This document shows positions 21,001-32,366 of a stretch of 64,000 nt of DNA, in pieces. The first letter of the stretch is position 1, and every line of letters starts with the position of its first letter. The stretch spans positions 124,001 to 188,000 of the forward strand of contig JASANH010000232.1 of NCBI GenBank assembly GCA_030248295.1, read 5' to 3'. The notes under the pieces were generated by a model. It made no database searches, was not told the origin of the DNA, and saw only the letters and a program-made list of their open reading frames with translations. Position numbers and translations under genes: made by a program. This DNA is from Mesodorylaimus sp. YZB2_4 (lineage: Eukaryota > Nematoda > Enoplea > Dorylaimida > Dorylaimidae).

Positions 21001-24000
21001 CGTGTGTGTTTCAGGTTCTGATGGTACCACCGATGGCAGTGGGGCTGGGACTGCAGACCCTGCGGTAGCATTGGGACTGGGACTTGGGGCGAGGATCGGC
21101 GGGGAGTTAGGACTTGACGGTCCAGCAGATGGAGCAGCAGGGTATGCACCCGCTGATGACCCAGTGGGAGATGCTGGTGCAACTGGACTTGGGCCTGGGC
21201 CAGGGACTGATGCGGGACTAGGTGACGGTTGAAGTACACCGGGGCCGGGTGCATTCGATGCTGGCTGAGAATATTGCTGCACTTGTGCCACACCTGAAAT
21301 GGAGCATATGAGATTGAATTACAGACGATTATGACGTTTGCGAGTCGTTGAACTTATTTCCTAAATTTCTTTTTCAAAGATATAAGAAATCTCTCTGGAT
21401 GCATTTGAAGTCCCATGCTTTAACAAAATGACAGAATAAAAAATCAGGCATGACGGTTCCTCTCCAGAGCTATTGTATAGCAACCTTAAAAGACTTTTTC
21501 AAGGCTCTCGCATTCGCTGAAAAATGTAGTCTTCACACACTTGGGCACAATAAATAGCCGGGTCGTGGCACCCTGAGCATTTCCTCGCAATTCCTACCTC
21601 CTCTTATACACTTGGTCTCACACTCAACCTTTGTGCGGTGATTGTTGCCATTGCCATCGCAGCCAGTATAGGTGAACGGCTTGCAGGAGTTCTCAGAGAT
21701 ATCATACCAGTAACGCGTGTAGCTGCCAGCGCAAGCACCTGGGTCCTTGGGGTGCAAACAAATGTTTGACGGGAGTGCTGCTAAAACGAACCTAGCTTTG
21801 CTGAAAAGAACAGTTTGAAGTTTCTGCTGGGGTGCAATTAGCGGCACCAGAAAAATGTAGTGAGTGCAAAATCCAAAGAAGGATGAAAAGGAAAGAGAAA
21901 AGGTCGCGTGAAAAGGTGATAGAGAAAAGTGCACAGTCGCAGGAAAGAGCTTACACACACGACGGTCAAAGAGTACAGCATTATCCAAAGGTCCTAGAAA
22001 ATGCTATAGAAATCTATGGCGTTACCCAGAAACACTGTGCTATCAGACACCAATGTTACAAATTAGCCCTTCATACAAGAAATGTTGTACTTACTTGCAG
22101 GAGCAGGCGGAGGTTGCGATGCTGGATAATTATTTACTGGAGGAGCTACAGACGGAGCCGCTTGAGTGGTTAGTGATGCAGGACCCGGAGGTGGAGCTGA
22201 AGCGGGAACAGCTGCATTGGGTGGCGATGGGGCTTGTGGACTTCCTGTAACAGAAATGTCAGGATTGCTTGCTGGAGCGGGTGCAGGTGTGTATGCATCG
22301 TTGCCGATCGGTGCCTGTGCAGGTGCCGGTGCTTGTGACGTGGCTGATGCTGATGCTGCTGAATCTAGAGCTGGTGCTGGCGACGAAGAAGGTACTAATG
22401 GAGGAGATATACTGGATGATGATTCCAGTGAAGGACTCGCAATAGGAGCTGCAGAACTGCCTGGAGCAGGAGCAGCTGGTGCGGGAAAAGGAGCAGGTGC
22501 CGGCGGGTATCCAAGGCCTTCGGTTGGCGTCTGCACTGACGGCGCTGGTGCTAGTGCTGGTGCGGGTGCCTGTTCAGGTGCTGGTGCTGGTGGTACTGGC
22601 GATAGCGCAGGTGCTGCTTCTGGAGCTGGCGCTGGTGCTGGTGGTAATGGCGCTGGTGCTGGAGCTGGTGGTACTGGCGCTGGCGCAGGTGCTCGTGCTG
22701 GTGCTGGCGGTGCTGGTTCTGGTGCTGGTGGTGATTCTAGTGCTGGTGCTGGCGCGTGCGCTGGTGCTGGTACTGGTGTCTGTTCAGGCGCTAGTGTGGG
22801 GGCAGGTGCAGGTGCTAGTGCAGGTGCAAGTGCTGGTGGAGGCGCCTGTTCAGGTGCTGGTGCTGGTGCGGGTGCTGGCGCGGGTGCTGGCGCTGGTGCT
22901 GATGCAGGTGCTGATGCAGGTGCAGGTCCTGGTGCGGGCGGAGGCGCCTGTTCAGGTGCTGGCGCAGGTGCCGGTACTGATGCTGGTGCTGGTGCAGATG
23001 CTGGTGGACCACTTTTTTGATGAGCTTGAGACTGCCCATTAGCCCATGGTGGCGAAATAGCAGGCGGTGCGCCCTTAGAAGAAGGTGTAGGGGCGCCAGC
23101 TGGCACAGATGCTGCAGGAAGATGAACCTGTGCTGGTAGTGCTGCAGGTGTAGGTTGGCTTCCCCATGGTGCAACGCCGTACCCATCAGATGAGGAACCA
23201 GATGACTCCAGTGCTGTTCCAGTATTACCTGGACTTATCGCTGGTACTCCGCTTGGTAGTGAAGCAACTGCAGGTTGTTCGGGCTGCGGGGGTTGAATAT
23301 TTGGTCGCCAAGACGCAGGGGGCTGAAGTGATGGTGGCGACGCCGCGCTTCCCTCAGAATAGTCGCCCGGCCCAGCTGGCCCTTGAATAGGTAGTGGTTG
23401 AGGCCCCGCAGCTGGCGCTGCACCGGGCTGCTCCAAGACCGCTTGACGACCGCCTGAGAGCCCGTTTTCTGTGGGTGGCTGCAGGAAGCTCGGCTCAGAG
23501 CCTTGATTGATGTTCAAGTCAGAATTTGGATTGAGTGGTCCAACCTCATCATCCGGTAGTGGTATGGGAAGCAGACCTGACGCAGGCGGGGCTGGCGGAA
23601 TACCAATGACTGGACGCGCTGGATCAATCGAGCCGTCCAAATTATCGACTATCGACCGTCCGCTTGAAGTCTCTGGGATGCCACCAGTTGAGCTATTTGA
23701 TGGCGTCGCCTTAGACGGACTTTTTCCAAATGAAGGTTTGTTGCTCTTCAGAAGAATGTTGTCTTCGTTGGCTAAAATCAATCGTGATGTTTATAGCAGC
23801 GCACCTGCAGTATACTACCTCAAATTTGCAGCAAAGGAATCTACATATTCTCGTTTCGCTTTTGCTTCATGTAACCTGACTGTTAGTCGCATTCTCACCT
23901 GCATCGACAGAGTTAGGTCTAGTCGCTAGGTTAATAAGTTTCCTTTGAGTGTCATCGTCAGTTATAGATCCAACACTGATACCACGCTCATTCAAATCAC

Positions 24001-27000
24001 GTGGTATGGCTTGTTGGTTCAGCAAGAATTTCATTAGGGTCAGTTGGTTATCTTCTTCAGTCGGCTCTGGAGGGCATGCACACTGCTGACAACCGTTGTT
24101 ACGGGTAATGATAACGCAGTCACCATCACATTTCACATGCGGACACGAACCTAGAAGACGAATTGGGCAGTAACATTAGAGGAGCCCACCACCATCAGTC
24201 TAAGATAGCCAAATAGTGCGATTTGCGCAGATCCAGAGGTCCGCAATTGAATGATGCAACACAAGAAATTAGGTGCAGTCAAGTTAGTAGTGAAGTGGAT
24301 AAACACAAAAGGGAGTTGCAGCTGAGGAGAAACAGACTGAAAGTGCATACTTTCAAAAATATTATTATTCTTGCATTTATCTTCGCAGTCTCCAATTGAG
24401 CCGAAATTGTTTCCATTGCCACCGCAACCGCCATATAAGAATTCTTTGCAGACATTCCCCGCCGGATCGTAAGAGAATCGTCGGAATTTTCCAGGGCATT
24501 CGCCTCCATCATTTGGCGGGTGCAGACAGATATTGCGGGGAAGCTCTGGATGTGAACAGAAAAAAGGAAATGTGGAAGATGAGGGTATAGAAAAAAAGGA
24601 AGCGGGACTGGCGAGAGAGTTAAGATGGTTGCAGTAAAAAGAGAGATTGCAGCTCTGAAAATATTATCTGAAACTATATTTTACACTCTCAAGCAACCTT
24701 GTGATACATTCTGCCGCCCTGTTTTATCAATTCGCTAGAAATATAACCAAGCTAGTTTTCGTTCATTGTGGCGTGGTTTCAATCAGGATGAAAATGCCAT
24801 GCTATTGGTTTGGGGTGCAAAATATAGTTTCAGATATGGGTTTTATTAGCTGCAACTTGCGATACGGCTGACGTGAGTGAGCCGACAAGCGGCAAAGCCC
24901 TGAGCAAATGTCTTACGTGTACCCGCAGTGAACAAGCACAGCATGTAGCGCACAGTGCAGGCCAATAGTCAGCCATTAGGGTTTCACCTTTGGACCATGC
25001 TTCGTTTCATACCTCTGCAAGCATTGTTACATTCTTCTCGGCTTCCAAAATTATTGCCGTTTCCTTGACAGCCTCCGTATGTGAATACGTCGCAGTCATT
25101 TTTCGTGACATCCCAGTACCTGAAATCGTTGACCATTAGTGATCAATGGGTGAAAGGTGGGTGGACCCACCATCTGATGAACCGGCCACTACACGGTCCG
25201 ATATCCTGGGGATGTGTGCATCGATCGCCTGGTATAAGGAGTGGTGCACCGAGTCCAGAAGGTACTTGCACTGTTTGTCTCTGGACCGATTGTTCTGGGA
25301 ACAGATCAGGCTGTGGTGCTGTTACTGTGGGCTTGGTGGTCGTCCCCGAAATGTTTTGTGGGATAGAGGCCACAGTTTCGTTTGCTCCAACAGCTGCAGG
25401 AGGATGTGGTGATGCTGGCGGTTGGGGCTGCGCTGGCGATAAGGCAGCGCTAGAAGGTGTCGATAATCTGAACGCGGTCCTGTTTGCTGGCTGTGACGAC
25501 AATCCAAAAGCGTTGAGTGCGGATGACAGGTTTTTGGAGGCGGCTGCGGCTATCAATGTGGTCAAGGGGACGCGACTGAAGGATTCTATGGATGGAACAC
25601 TGGATTCTGGGAATTCCAGACCAAAAGGCTGTGTCGTGAGACGAGAGCCGACTGCTGCATGCTGACCAGATTGGAGTGACTGTTCTGGAGCACTGTCTGG
25701 GAATTCAAGTCCAAACGGAGCTTGGGGTTTCGGGTTGAGTTGACCAGCGGAAGCTAGTCTAAAACCAGGAACTGAAAACGGTGTGGTGCCGGCCTGGCCG
25801 AAATTATGGAGCTGAGGGTCTGGGGCACTGGTTGGTGCTAGAGGGTTGGAGGTGGTTGGAGGCGATGGGACTGGTTGGTTGTTAGGAATGAGAGCGAAGT
25901 TAGGGAATTGTTGGTTGACGACATTGACCACAGTTGGACGATTGGTTGTAATTGTGGAAGGAGAAACGGATGCAGACGTGGAAAGTGGACCGAAATCTGG
26001 AAAGTTAACAGCTGGCACCACACTTACGGGTGCGTTAGATTGTAAAGTGGCTGGGGAGGCCGCAGGTTGAGGCGAGGCTGGTGCAGAGAGTCCGTCAGTC
26101 TGGACAACTCCGCCTTGGGATTGGGTTGGTAAAGGACCAAAGTCGGGGAACTGCCGATTAAAAGGTTGGCTAGTGCTCGATGCAGTGCCAACTCGTGTTG
26201 AAAGAGTAACTGAACTCGAACTGTGCGCCACCGATGGTGCTTCCGATAACGGTCCAAAATCAGGGAACTGAGCTTTTGCGGGTAGGGTGCCCGTTGTGAT
26301 AGTCTTAGTGGTTGCATCGGTGCTCGTTGATTGGTTGTGCGGTTTTGTGGGTAACTGTCCGAAATCAGGGAACTGCAATCGAATCGACTCTGGCGTAGTC
26401 GAAGGTGGAACAGATGTGGTAACTGATAAGGTGGACAAGGTTGTGACTGGTTTGGTTGGTAATAACGCAAAATCAGGGAATTGCTGTGCTGCTGCTGGCT
26501 TCTCCTCTGCGTTGCTACCTGAGAGATTGGCGTCGGCTTGATTTTGTTTGGAGTCGGTTTCACTGTCCGAACTGGGTCCTAAACATAAATTAGCGCCGTC
26601 CAACCGTGCTGATTCGCCTGAAATCTTATTTGTACCTTTCCCGCATACTCGTTCACATTCGGCCAATTCTTTGAAATTGTTTGCGTTCCCAGCACATCCT
26701 CCATAAAAAAAATATTTGCACTCTTTCACTTGGGAGTTGTAATAGAATCGCAATTCATATTTGTCGCAGGTGCCTCGATCTTTTGGCAACCTGCAAGCCT
26801 CGGTCAAGGAACCTGCGCTTTCTGAAAAGGAAACCGCAGGTTAGCAGTGAGACAATCAGCCAAGCAACCACAATTCTTACTGTTTTCATCCTCTTCAGGG
26901 CAGCATGCAGCATCGGATTTGGCGAATGTGCATTTCCAACCAGGTGGGCACGCCTTGTTAAGGCAACTGAATTGATGTCCATTCGAATCGGCGAAAGGCT

Positions 27001-30000
27001 TAGCGCCTTTATTGCATTGGGGAAAATCCTGCATTGAGCAAATCAATGATTATGGGAAAGGAACTGCTCGTGGTGTGATTTCCTATGGTGGTTACTCTGA
27101 TCGTGAGTGGTTCTGACCACACATTGCTGGTTGCAGCTGCAATATAGTTAGTTTCCCCTCTTCACGGAAGTCTCAAACCCGATGTTCGCGCTGGAACTCG
27201 CTCAACGCTGAACCAGCAGAAAGACTTTGAAACATTCACACTTTTTTAATTGGTTTGTCGCTCTCAAGTATTGCGGAGCATGAGAAACCACCCCGGACAT
27301 GAATGATAAATTCCAGAGGGCCCAGCGGGGCAAAAATTTTGGCGGTGACCCTTGAAAAAATACAATCGAATTAGCAGATGCTCTTGGCGACCTACATACA
27401 GTTTTTAAGGAAGTAATAAAATTCTCAGAGTCGCTCACCAAACAAAAACATCAAGATTTTTCGCCTGGGTTTTGCAAGAAGGCACTATCTCAGAAATTTA
27501 CTGATATTTCATCCGATTCCATTCAAACTTGTCAAAACCTAGTGCGCGTCTAAGGGCACAACACTTTCTATTGTGTAAAATCGTCCATGCCTGGTACAAC
27601 TCGAAGCTCAACCTGATGCGCCAATCTGCGCAGCGCGCAACAGGAAATGATCATTTGCACAGTGCGAGCGCCTTCTTGCCAGCGAAACCCGAATTCGAGC
27701 ATTGCCTCAAAATATTTTTGGTCAACCCACTGCAGCGCCGAGCAAGGTTACAAAAATCAATAACTCATTTATCGACTGCTTTACAATCTTCCATGCTACA
27801 ATAACTTGTGTGGATTTAAAAATTTTTACCTGGCTGATACATCTTGACTCACAATCCTTCTTGGAGTCGTAATTATTGCCATTTCCTCCACATCCACCAT
27901 AATGGAATGTATGGCAGGTTTTGCGAGTTGTGTCGTAATACCACCGAATAAGGGGCACGGTCAACTTGCAAGGACCGGCGTCTGCTTTTGTGTCGCATTG
28001 AGGAGTCAGGGGTGCCGCTGGTGTCGGCGTTAAGGCGGAAGAATCTGCAAACAAATGAGCTGGTCTACATACCAAGCATGCATACGAATATACAGTACAG
28101 GCCGCTGCGAATGGCGTCATGGCAACTATCTGGTTCAAGTTGACATCATTGCTTTCCACAAAAATCTCAATTCAACAAGACTCCCCAGAAATATCTTTTG
28201 TCAGTTCTGAAAATTCTATAGCTGAATAAAAAAGCGGAATGCAAAATCAAAAACAATCGCCCACGCAGGGGGTCGAACCCTGGACATTTAGGTTAAAAGC
28301 CTAACGCTCTACCGACTGAGCTACGTGGGCCTAACGGAGGGGTCCTGTGTTGCTCTATCAAACTAGTCTGCAACCCACATGAACAGTTCCTCTATATCCA
28401 AGCCCTCATCTTACATAATCCTCAAAGTATCATATCTTCGAATACCACACAGTTACTGCTTAAAGAAAAAATACTCAGTTAGTATAAAAGTTGTACTTGC
28501 GTATTTCCACCATCCATAGAATTTCGGGACGAAACATAAACGACCACAACCATTATAACAGCATTTAGCTGTGCCCGGGCAATCAGTGTCTTTGCGGCAC
28601 TCATGGATGCACACGCTGTATTCGTCGCCTCTTGGGAGAGGACAGTAGCCGCGTTTCTTGGTGATCGGTGACCGATATCGAGCACGAAGGTTAGTCCATC
28701 GATAGTCGTAAATATCAAACCTTTCACCCATTTCAGCTGTGTAGTAAAAGTACGACGGTTAGTGGACTCGTGCTAGCTATGGTTCAGTGCAACAGTTATG
28801 CTGTGAGTAATCATGGTTAGTCCGTGGCCTAGCAGGGGATGATCACGCACGATGCGCTGCACTGACAAGCACATGCCACAAGGACATTTTTTGGGCGTAT
28901 GACTCGAGTGATGTCTGGAAATTTTAGAAACGCTGCAGTATGTAATCTAAAATCATCATTTTCTAACTAATTTTAAATGGCTGCTCCAAATTACAGCACT
29001 CTTGTTTATTAAAGAAACATACATTGCAGTAAATCTCAAACGTACACTGCTTCTGGTTGTGCAGTGTGAGACCGTAAATTCTAGCGTCTGCACTAAACCC
29101 GTGCGCATGTTCCCTAAGGTCGTCTGCAGTACATTCCTCCCCGCCCACTGTACTTTCGCTATCATTGCAGATCGTCAACATAATTCATCCATATTGCCCA
29201 ATGCTTTCCACCCTCTATCTCAAAAATTTATTGAACTGGAATGCGATCACACTTTGAACTTGGTCGAGACCGAGTGCAAGTGTCTGCCAGTGTACTCATA
29301 TCTAGGTCGCACCTTCCCGCCAGAGTGAGTCGGCGCGACAGATTCATTGTCAGCAAAGTAAATACGTCTATCTAAAGTGAACACGATTTTCCACGTGCCC
29401 AAGATTTTGTCAAATTCTGGCGCTCTATCTTAAGTAGTGTATAAGACGAGACCCTTTTGCTCTACGATCACATTCACTCTGTCACAAAAGAACTCTGCAC
29501 ATGCTGTTAGAATTTTTCAATAAATTTTTGTGTTCAATGAAAGTCAGTAAATCGAAGACGCGATTTGCGATTCAGGCCAGATACTGCTCTATATAGATTG
29601 CGCGATCGTTTTTACCCACACAGCTTTCTTTGCCCTTCGTTTTCACCGGGGAAAGTGCAAGTGTAAAACGAAAAAAAAATCTAAAAGAAACGCGATTTGA
29701 AGCGGCACTTACTCGTGCATCGTGGTTGACCTTGACTTGTGGAAGTGCGTGTACCCGGCAACTCAACGCCTTCTTCCCCATCTACGCACCAACAATATTT
29801 CGCTCCACTATCGCATTGAATCTCTTCAAAAGAACCAGCAGGTGTGCACTTTGGTAAAAATCCAGCATCGATTGTGACTGAGACCGATTTCGTCGCATGC
29901 TCGTTGATGGCACCGTTTGTTTGCTGGCGTTCCAAGGCTGCCAAGCGCTGTTGAACGCATTCTGAAGAAAAGAATAGAAACATAAAAAAATGAGATTATT

Positions 30001-32366
30001 AGGGAAAACTACTCGGAGCCTGATTTTTCGTAATAACACGAGACAAGGTCTTTTTCTGATGGTATAATGAAGGTGAGAGCTTGCATGCAGAAAGTTCCCA
30101 ACTGCCATATCACTTCAACCGCATACGAAGAACGAGGGACAGGGACAACAAAGTGCGCTGCAGCACGACTTTTCAAACCGTTGCGGTTGAAGGGGAGTTC
30201 GATCGAGGTGGGGAGCCTGCAGTATTTAGCTGGGGCAAAATCTACAGTTCAAAACTGCACGATATGCAGCAAAATCTACAGTGCAAAACTGACGATGAGA
30301 ACAGCAGCAGCTCCCACCCTTAGGGTAGCAGATAAACACAGCAGTACAGCAGCCATATGACGAGTAGCTAAGAAGCTAAAATAGCCAAGATTGCCGTCGG
30401 AATGAGACCTGAGACCTATGACTTCACAGATGAGCCCACTGTCAGTGAGCAACAGAGTTTATGTGCATCACTGCCATGGACGCTGCCCAGAAAGTTTTCG
30501 ACACTTCTCTGAACTTACTTGAGGGGGATGTGGGCAGTATATCCAGCAGTCCTAATCGCGCATTTGCATCGTTTGTCGTAGTCGAAGCTGATGTGGTTGT
30601 GGGCGATTGATTTGTCGAGGTTGTAGAAACTTGGCTTGCCGTTGTAGAGGCACTGTCGGTGAGACTCAGCGTGGCGTCTGTCAACGGAAGTTGCGTTCTT
30701 TGCGGGACTAAAATTCTACCATCACCCTCCTGGAATGGATCGTGTGTAGTTGTCGGGAGATTGATGGTGCCAGTGGCCAGTGTTGACGTGGAAGCCTGTG
30801 GAGATGGTGATGCGATAATGGTGGCTGCTGTTGATTCTGCAGTGTCTATGACACTAATATCAGGCTCAACTCTGGAGTCTCCTGCGAGGGCTGTTTCAGT
30901 TTCGCTTGTCGACGTGGGCGTCACAGTGAAAACTGTCGATTCGGGTGGTATCTCTTGGGTACCGACCAGAGGTCCAGTTGCAGCTCCGTCTCCTACTGTC
31001 TTTCCAGAGGTGATATCTTCAATATTGGTAGCTGCCAATGGAGTGACCGTTCTGTTGGCAACGCCCGATCGAGTCGGAAAACCAGTGATTTCCTGACGAT
31101 CTCCGTCACCAGTCGATGAGCTTGCAATGGTGGTTGGAATCGAGCCAACCAAAGTCGACTCGATTAGATCATTCTGATCAGCCAAAACATTTCCGACCAG
31201 CCCATTGTTTTGCGATGCATTTTCGAAAGGGTCACTGCTGGGGGTAGATGTTATGCCTTTTGTGGGTGTAGATAAGGTGGTGCGAAGTAGGGTGGCCAGA
31301 TGACGATCAATTGGAAATACAATTGACTGCGCCTCCATCGGGATCAAATGGGGCATTGCTGTAGGTCCCTTCCAAAAGATGACTTTCTCAGTGGTTCCTA
31401 GCTCCAGTAATGGTGATTGTGATGGGCCGTTTGGAGTTAAAGCATTCTTCGTGTCTTGCACATTTTGCGGAGGATTAGCAGATACAGGAGATGAAAAAGT
31501 TGCCTCAATTCCCAGAGCAGGCCCTGATGTGGAAGTTGTGTCCAGCAGATCAGCTGAGGTCTCAGTCAAGGACCCCCTATCGACAGCTGTTTTTGAAGGT
31601 AACGTCCCAACGATGGGCTCTTCAGGAACTGGGTTTGAAGAGGCAGGTCCGCCCACATTAGCCACTGATTCTTTTCCATCAACAGTAGCGTTTGCAGCCG
31701 ACGATAAAACAGACTTTGGATTTAGCTGTTCCTGGCCCACAGATGTTTCACCTGTCGCCGAATTAGGATCAAGCTGAGTTGGGGCATCTCCATTGTTTGC
31801 TCCCTCTGGCCCACCAGTCACTGCGGTCGCATTATTCGCTCTGTCATTGGGTCCAGCACTGACTGATATCATTCCCAAACATAGCTTCTCACATTCGTCT
31901 TTGTATTTGTAAAGTTCTGGTACCTCTGGGATCCTTCGACAATGACCGTAGGGATAGGAAACACATTCCGAACCACGTCGATAGTAGCGGAGAACAAATT
32001 GGGAGCGAGTAATGCTGCCATCTGGGTTCGTGCACGAGGACACAAATGGTTGCCTTTGGCAGGGGTCGATCGGAGGTTCTATAAAGGGCAGGTGCATTTA
32101 AAGCTGACCTCGAACGCTGGTACACAATTAAACTGACCTCGAGGCGACCCCGTTAGTGTGAAGTTCAGTGCGTGCGTGTGAAGCCCATGATCAGAGATGT
32201 GCATACACGCTAGTTGTTCGCAGTAAGCAGTCAGTGCGCAGGTCAGAGGAGCCCCAACAATCTGACACTACCGTCCATATAACTCACCTCCAGCAATAGT
32301 GAGTCGAATATTGCACCGAAAATACAACATATAAACGAGGAGGCGAGTCCCTTTGAGCCTCGTCAT
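16706..32366 (-). CDS. mlt-11: Giant multi-Kunitz secreted protein, MLT-11/papilin-like, 23 exons
   Basis: I place 23 exons totalling 10,148 nt, one base short of a multiple of three; adding the base missing at 20136/20137 gives about 3,382 residues. Modules in order: signal peptide, divergent Kunitz, mucin-like stretch, thyroglobulin-1, WAP, Kunitz, lustrin-type domain, Kunitz, FPDF-repeat linker, two Kunitz, antistasin-like domain, Ala/Pro linker, Kunitz, Ala/Pro linker, antistasin-like domain, Ala/Pro linker, three Kunitz, Gly/Tyr linker, lustrin-type domain, basic tail. In C. elegans MLT-11 is a secreted multi-Kunitz protein needed for moulting, thought to restrain proteases in the cuticle. 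Orthology is inferred from architecture. Seventeen of 22 introns are phase 1, the mark of module shuffling. There is no membrane segment after the signal peptide. Confidence 0.85.
18384..19282 (-). other. Giant Kunitz gene exons 18-20: Pro/Ala linker, Kunitz 8 and 9
   Basis: Exons 18877-19282, 18705-18814 and 18384-18575. Exon 18 is a Pro/Ala/Ser linker that runs into the first half of Kunitz 8 (DQGPCTTF, P1 Thr). It ends in phase 2 right after the Arg-Trp before the third cysteine, the same place as in Kunitz 4. Exon 19 completes the domain (YGSCGGNTNNF). Exon 20 holds Kunitz 9 (DAGGCAG, P1 Ala; YGGCDGNSNNF). Confidence 0.85.
19829..20253 (-). repeat. 60-bp direct repeats flanking the Ala-Pro minisatellite
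   Basis: Copies at 19829-19888 and 20194-20253 differ at one position (ctagagc versus ctggagc). Their offset of 365 bp is not a multiple of three although both should be read in the same frame. This independently supports one missing base between them. Confidence 0.9.
19877..20136 (-). repeat. 12-bp minisatellite coding for Ala-Pro-Ala-Pro (about 21.7 copies)
   Basis: Near-perfect tandem copies of gctggagctggc (plus strand). Homogeneity at all positions, including silent ones, points to recent expansion or ongoing homogenisation. The minus strand reads Ala-Pro repeats in the true frame and Leu-Gln-Arg-Gln after the frameshift. Long open frames on the plus strand here are by-products of the repeat. 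Confidence 0.95.
21598..24545 (-). other. Giant Kunitz gene exons 10-13: Kunitz 5, antistasin-like, Ala/Pro linker, Kunitz 6
   Basis: Exons 24351-24545, 23899-24150, 22095-23771 and 21598-21780. Exon 10 holds Kunitz 5 (GGECPG, P1 Pro). Exon 11 holds a short antistasin-like module (CPHVKCDGDC ... NNGCQQCACP). Exon 12 is a linker of about 558 residues that becomes almost pure Ala/Pro (PAPAPAPA), with no cysteine. Exon 13 holds Kunitz 6 (PGACAG, P1 Ala; YTGCDGNGNN) with a possible NAGNAG acceptor (TTTTAGCAG). All outer boundaries are phase 1. Confidence 0.82.
25013..28044 (-). other. Giant Kunitz gene exons 5-9: Kunitz 2-4, lustrin-type domain, FPDF linker
   Basis: Exons 27830-28044, 26881-27028, 26636-26821, 25171-26578 and 25013-25119. 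Exon 5 holds Kunitz 2 (AGPCK, P1 Lys). Exon 6 holds a lustrin-type Cys domain (CNKGAKPF ... CCPEED). Exon 7 holds Kunitz 3 (RGTCD, P1 Asp). Exon 8 is a Ser/Thr/Pro linker of about 450 residues with FPDF repeats, ending in the first half of Kunitz 4 (IGPCS, P1 Ser), which exon 9 completes. The 57-bp intron between exons 7 and 8 (26579-26635) is open in frame, so a retained form would add 19 residues. Confidence 0.82.
25690..26500 (-). repeat. FPDFGPL-type repeats in the giant Kunitz protein linker
   Basis: In exon 8 the motif [QN]FP[DN]F(G/A)xLPT recurs as FPDFALLPTKP, FPDFGQLPTKP, FPDFGPLSEAP, FPDFGPLPTQS, FPDFGPLSTSA and FPNFALIPNNQ, at roughly 30-50 residue steps, then degenerates to LEFPDSAPEQ and LEFPESSVPS. 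The spacers are unconserved Ser/Thr-rich sequence. Constraint on the motif alone suggests a binding or crosslinking role; no known domain name applies. Confidence 0.8.
28258..28330 (-). tRNA. tRNA-Lys (anticodon UUU)
   Basis: A complete cloverleaf on the minus strand, 73 nt with discriminator G. The acceptor stem GCCCACG pairs with CGTGGGC. The D arm is GCTC/GAGC, the anticodon arm is TTAGG-CTTTTAA-CCTAA giving UUU, and the T arm is CAGGG-TTCGACC-CCCTG. There is no intron and no encoded CCA. It lies inside the giant Kunitz gene intron between exons 4 and 5, on the same strand, and is transcribed by its own internal A and B boxes. Confidence 0.97.
28497..29961 (-). other. Giant Kunitz gene exons 3-4: thyroglobulin type-1 and WAP modules
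   Basis: Exon 3 (29713-29961) encodes a thyroglobulin type-1 repeat with its hallmark CWCVDGEEGVELPGT. Exon 4 (28497-28736) encodes a WAP four-disulfide core (CPLPRGDEYSVCIHEC ... CPGTAKCCYNGCGRLC). Both are phase 1 at each end, so each is a clean symmetrical module. Both families include protease inhibitors. The 976-bp intron between them has no recognised feature. Confidence 0.88.
30519..32366 (-). other. Giant Kunitz gene exons 1-2: signal peptide, divergent Kunitz, mucin-like stretch
   Basis: Exon 1 is 32288-32366 and exon 2 is 30519-32078. Exon 1 starts MTRLKGTRLLVYMLYF and ends in phase 1 (GGAG|GTGAGT). Exon 2 opens with a six-Cys module (PCQRQPFVSSC ... SECVSYPYGHC ... ECEKLC) that has Kunitz spacing but lacks the usual GPC and YGGC motifs. 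The same module opens the paralogue at 42064. The rest of exon 2, about 440 residues, is rich in Ser, Thr, Asn and Pro with several N-glycosylation sites, so it is likely a glycosylated spacer. Confidence 0.8.

Larger units (their letters stand above)
19376..21293 (-). other. Giant Kunitz gene exons 14-17: Ala/Pro linkers, antistasin-like, Kunitz 7
   Basis: Exons 20751-21293, 20402-20680, 19588-20323 and 19376-19523. Exon 14 is Ala/Pro/Ser-rich. Exon 15 has a second antistasin-like module (CPKRQCRLDC ... QFGCLECMCP) followed by the basic run KSKRRKKK. Exon 16 is an Ala/Pro repeat disturbed by a one-base frameshift at 20136/20137. Kunitz 7 is split: exon 16 ends CRQPM and exon 17 continues DPGPCKGPMKERFW (P1 Lys). 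Exon 16 must join exon 17 in phase 0, which only works if the missing base is restored. Confidence 0.78.

Noticed and set aside
22166..23042. 284-aa and 187-aa plus-strand frames of Gly/Ala or Val/Leu repeats
   Set aside because: Shadow of the Ala/Pro linker in minus-strand exon 12, which is framed by in-phase splice sites and Kunitz modules.
25081..25665. 194-aa plus-strand frame
   Set aside because: Opposite strand of the FPDF linker and Kunitz 4 region. No family pattern.
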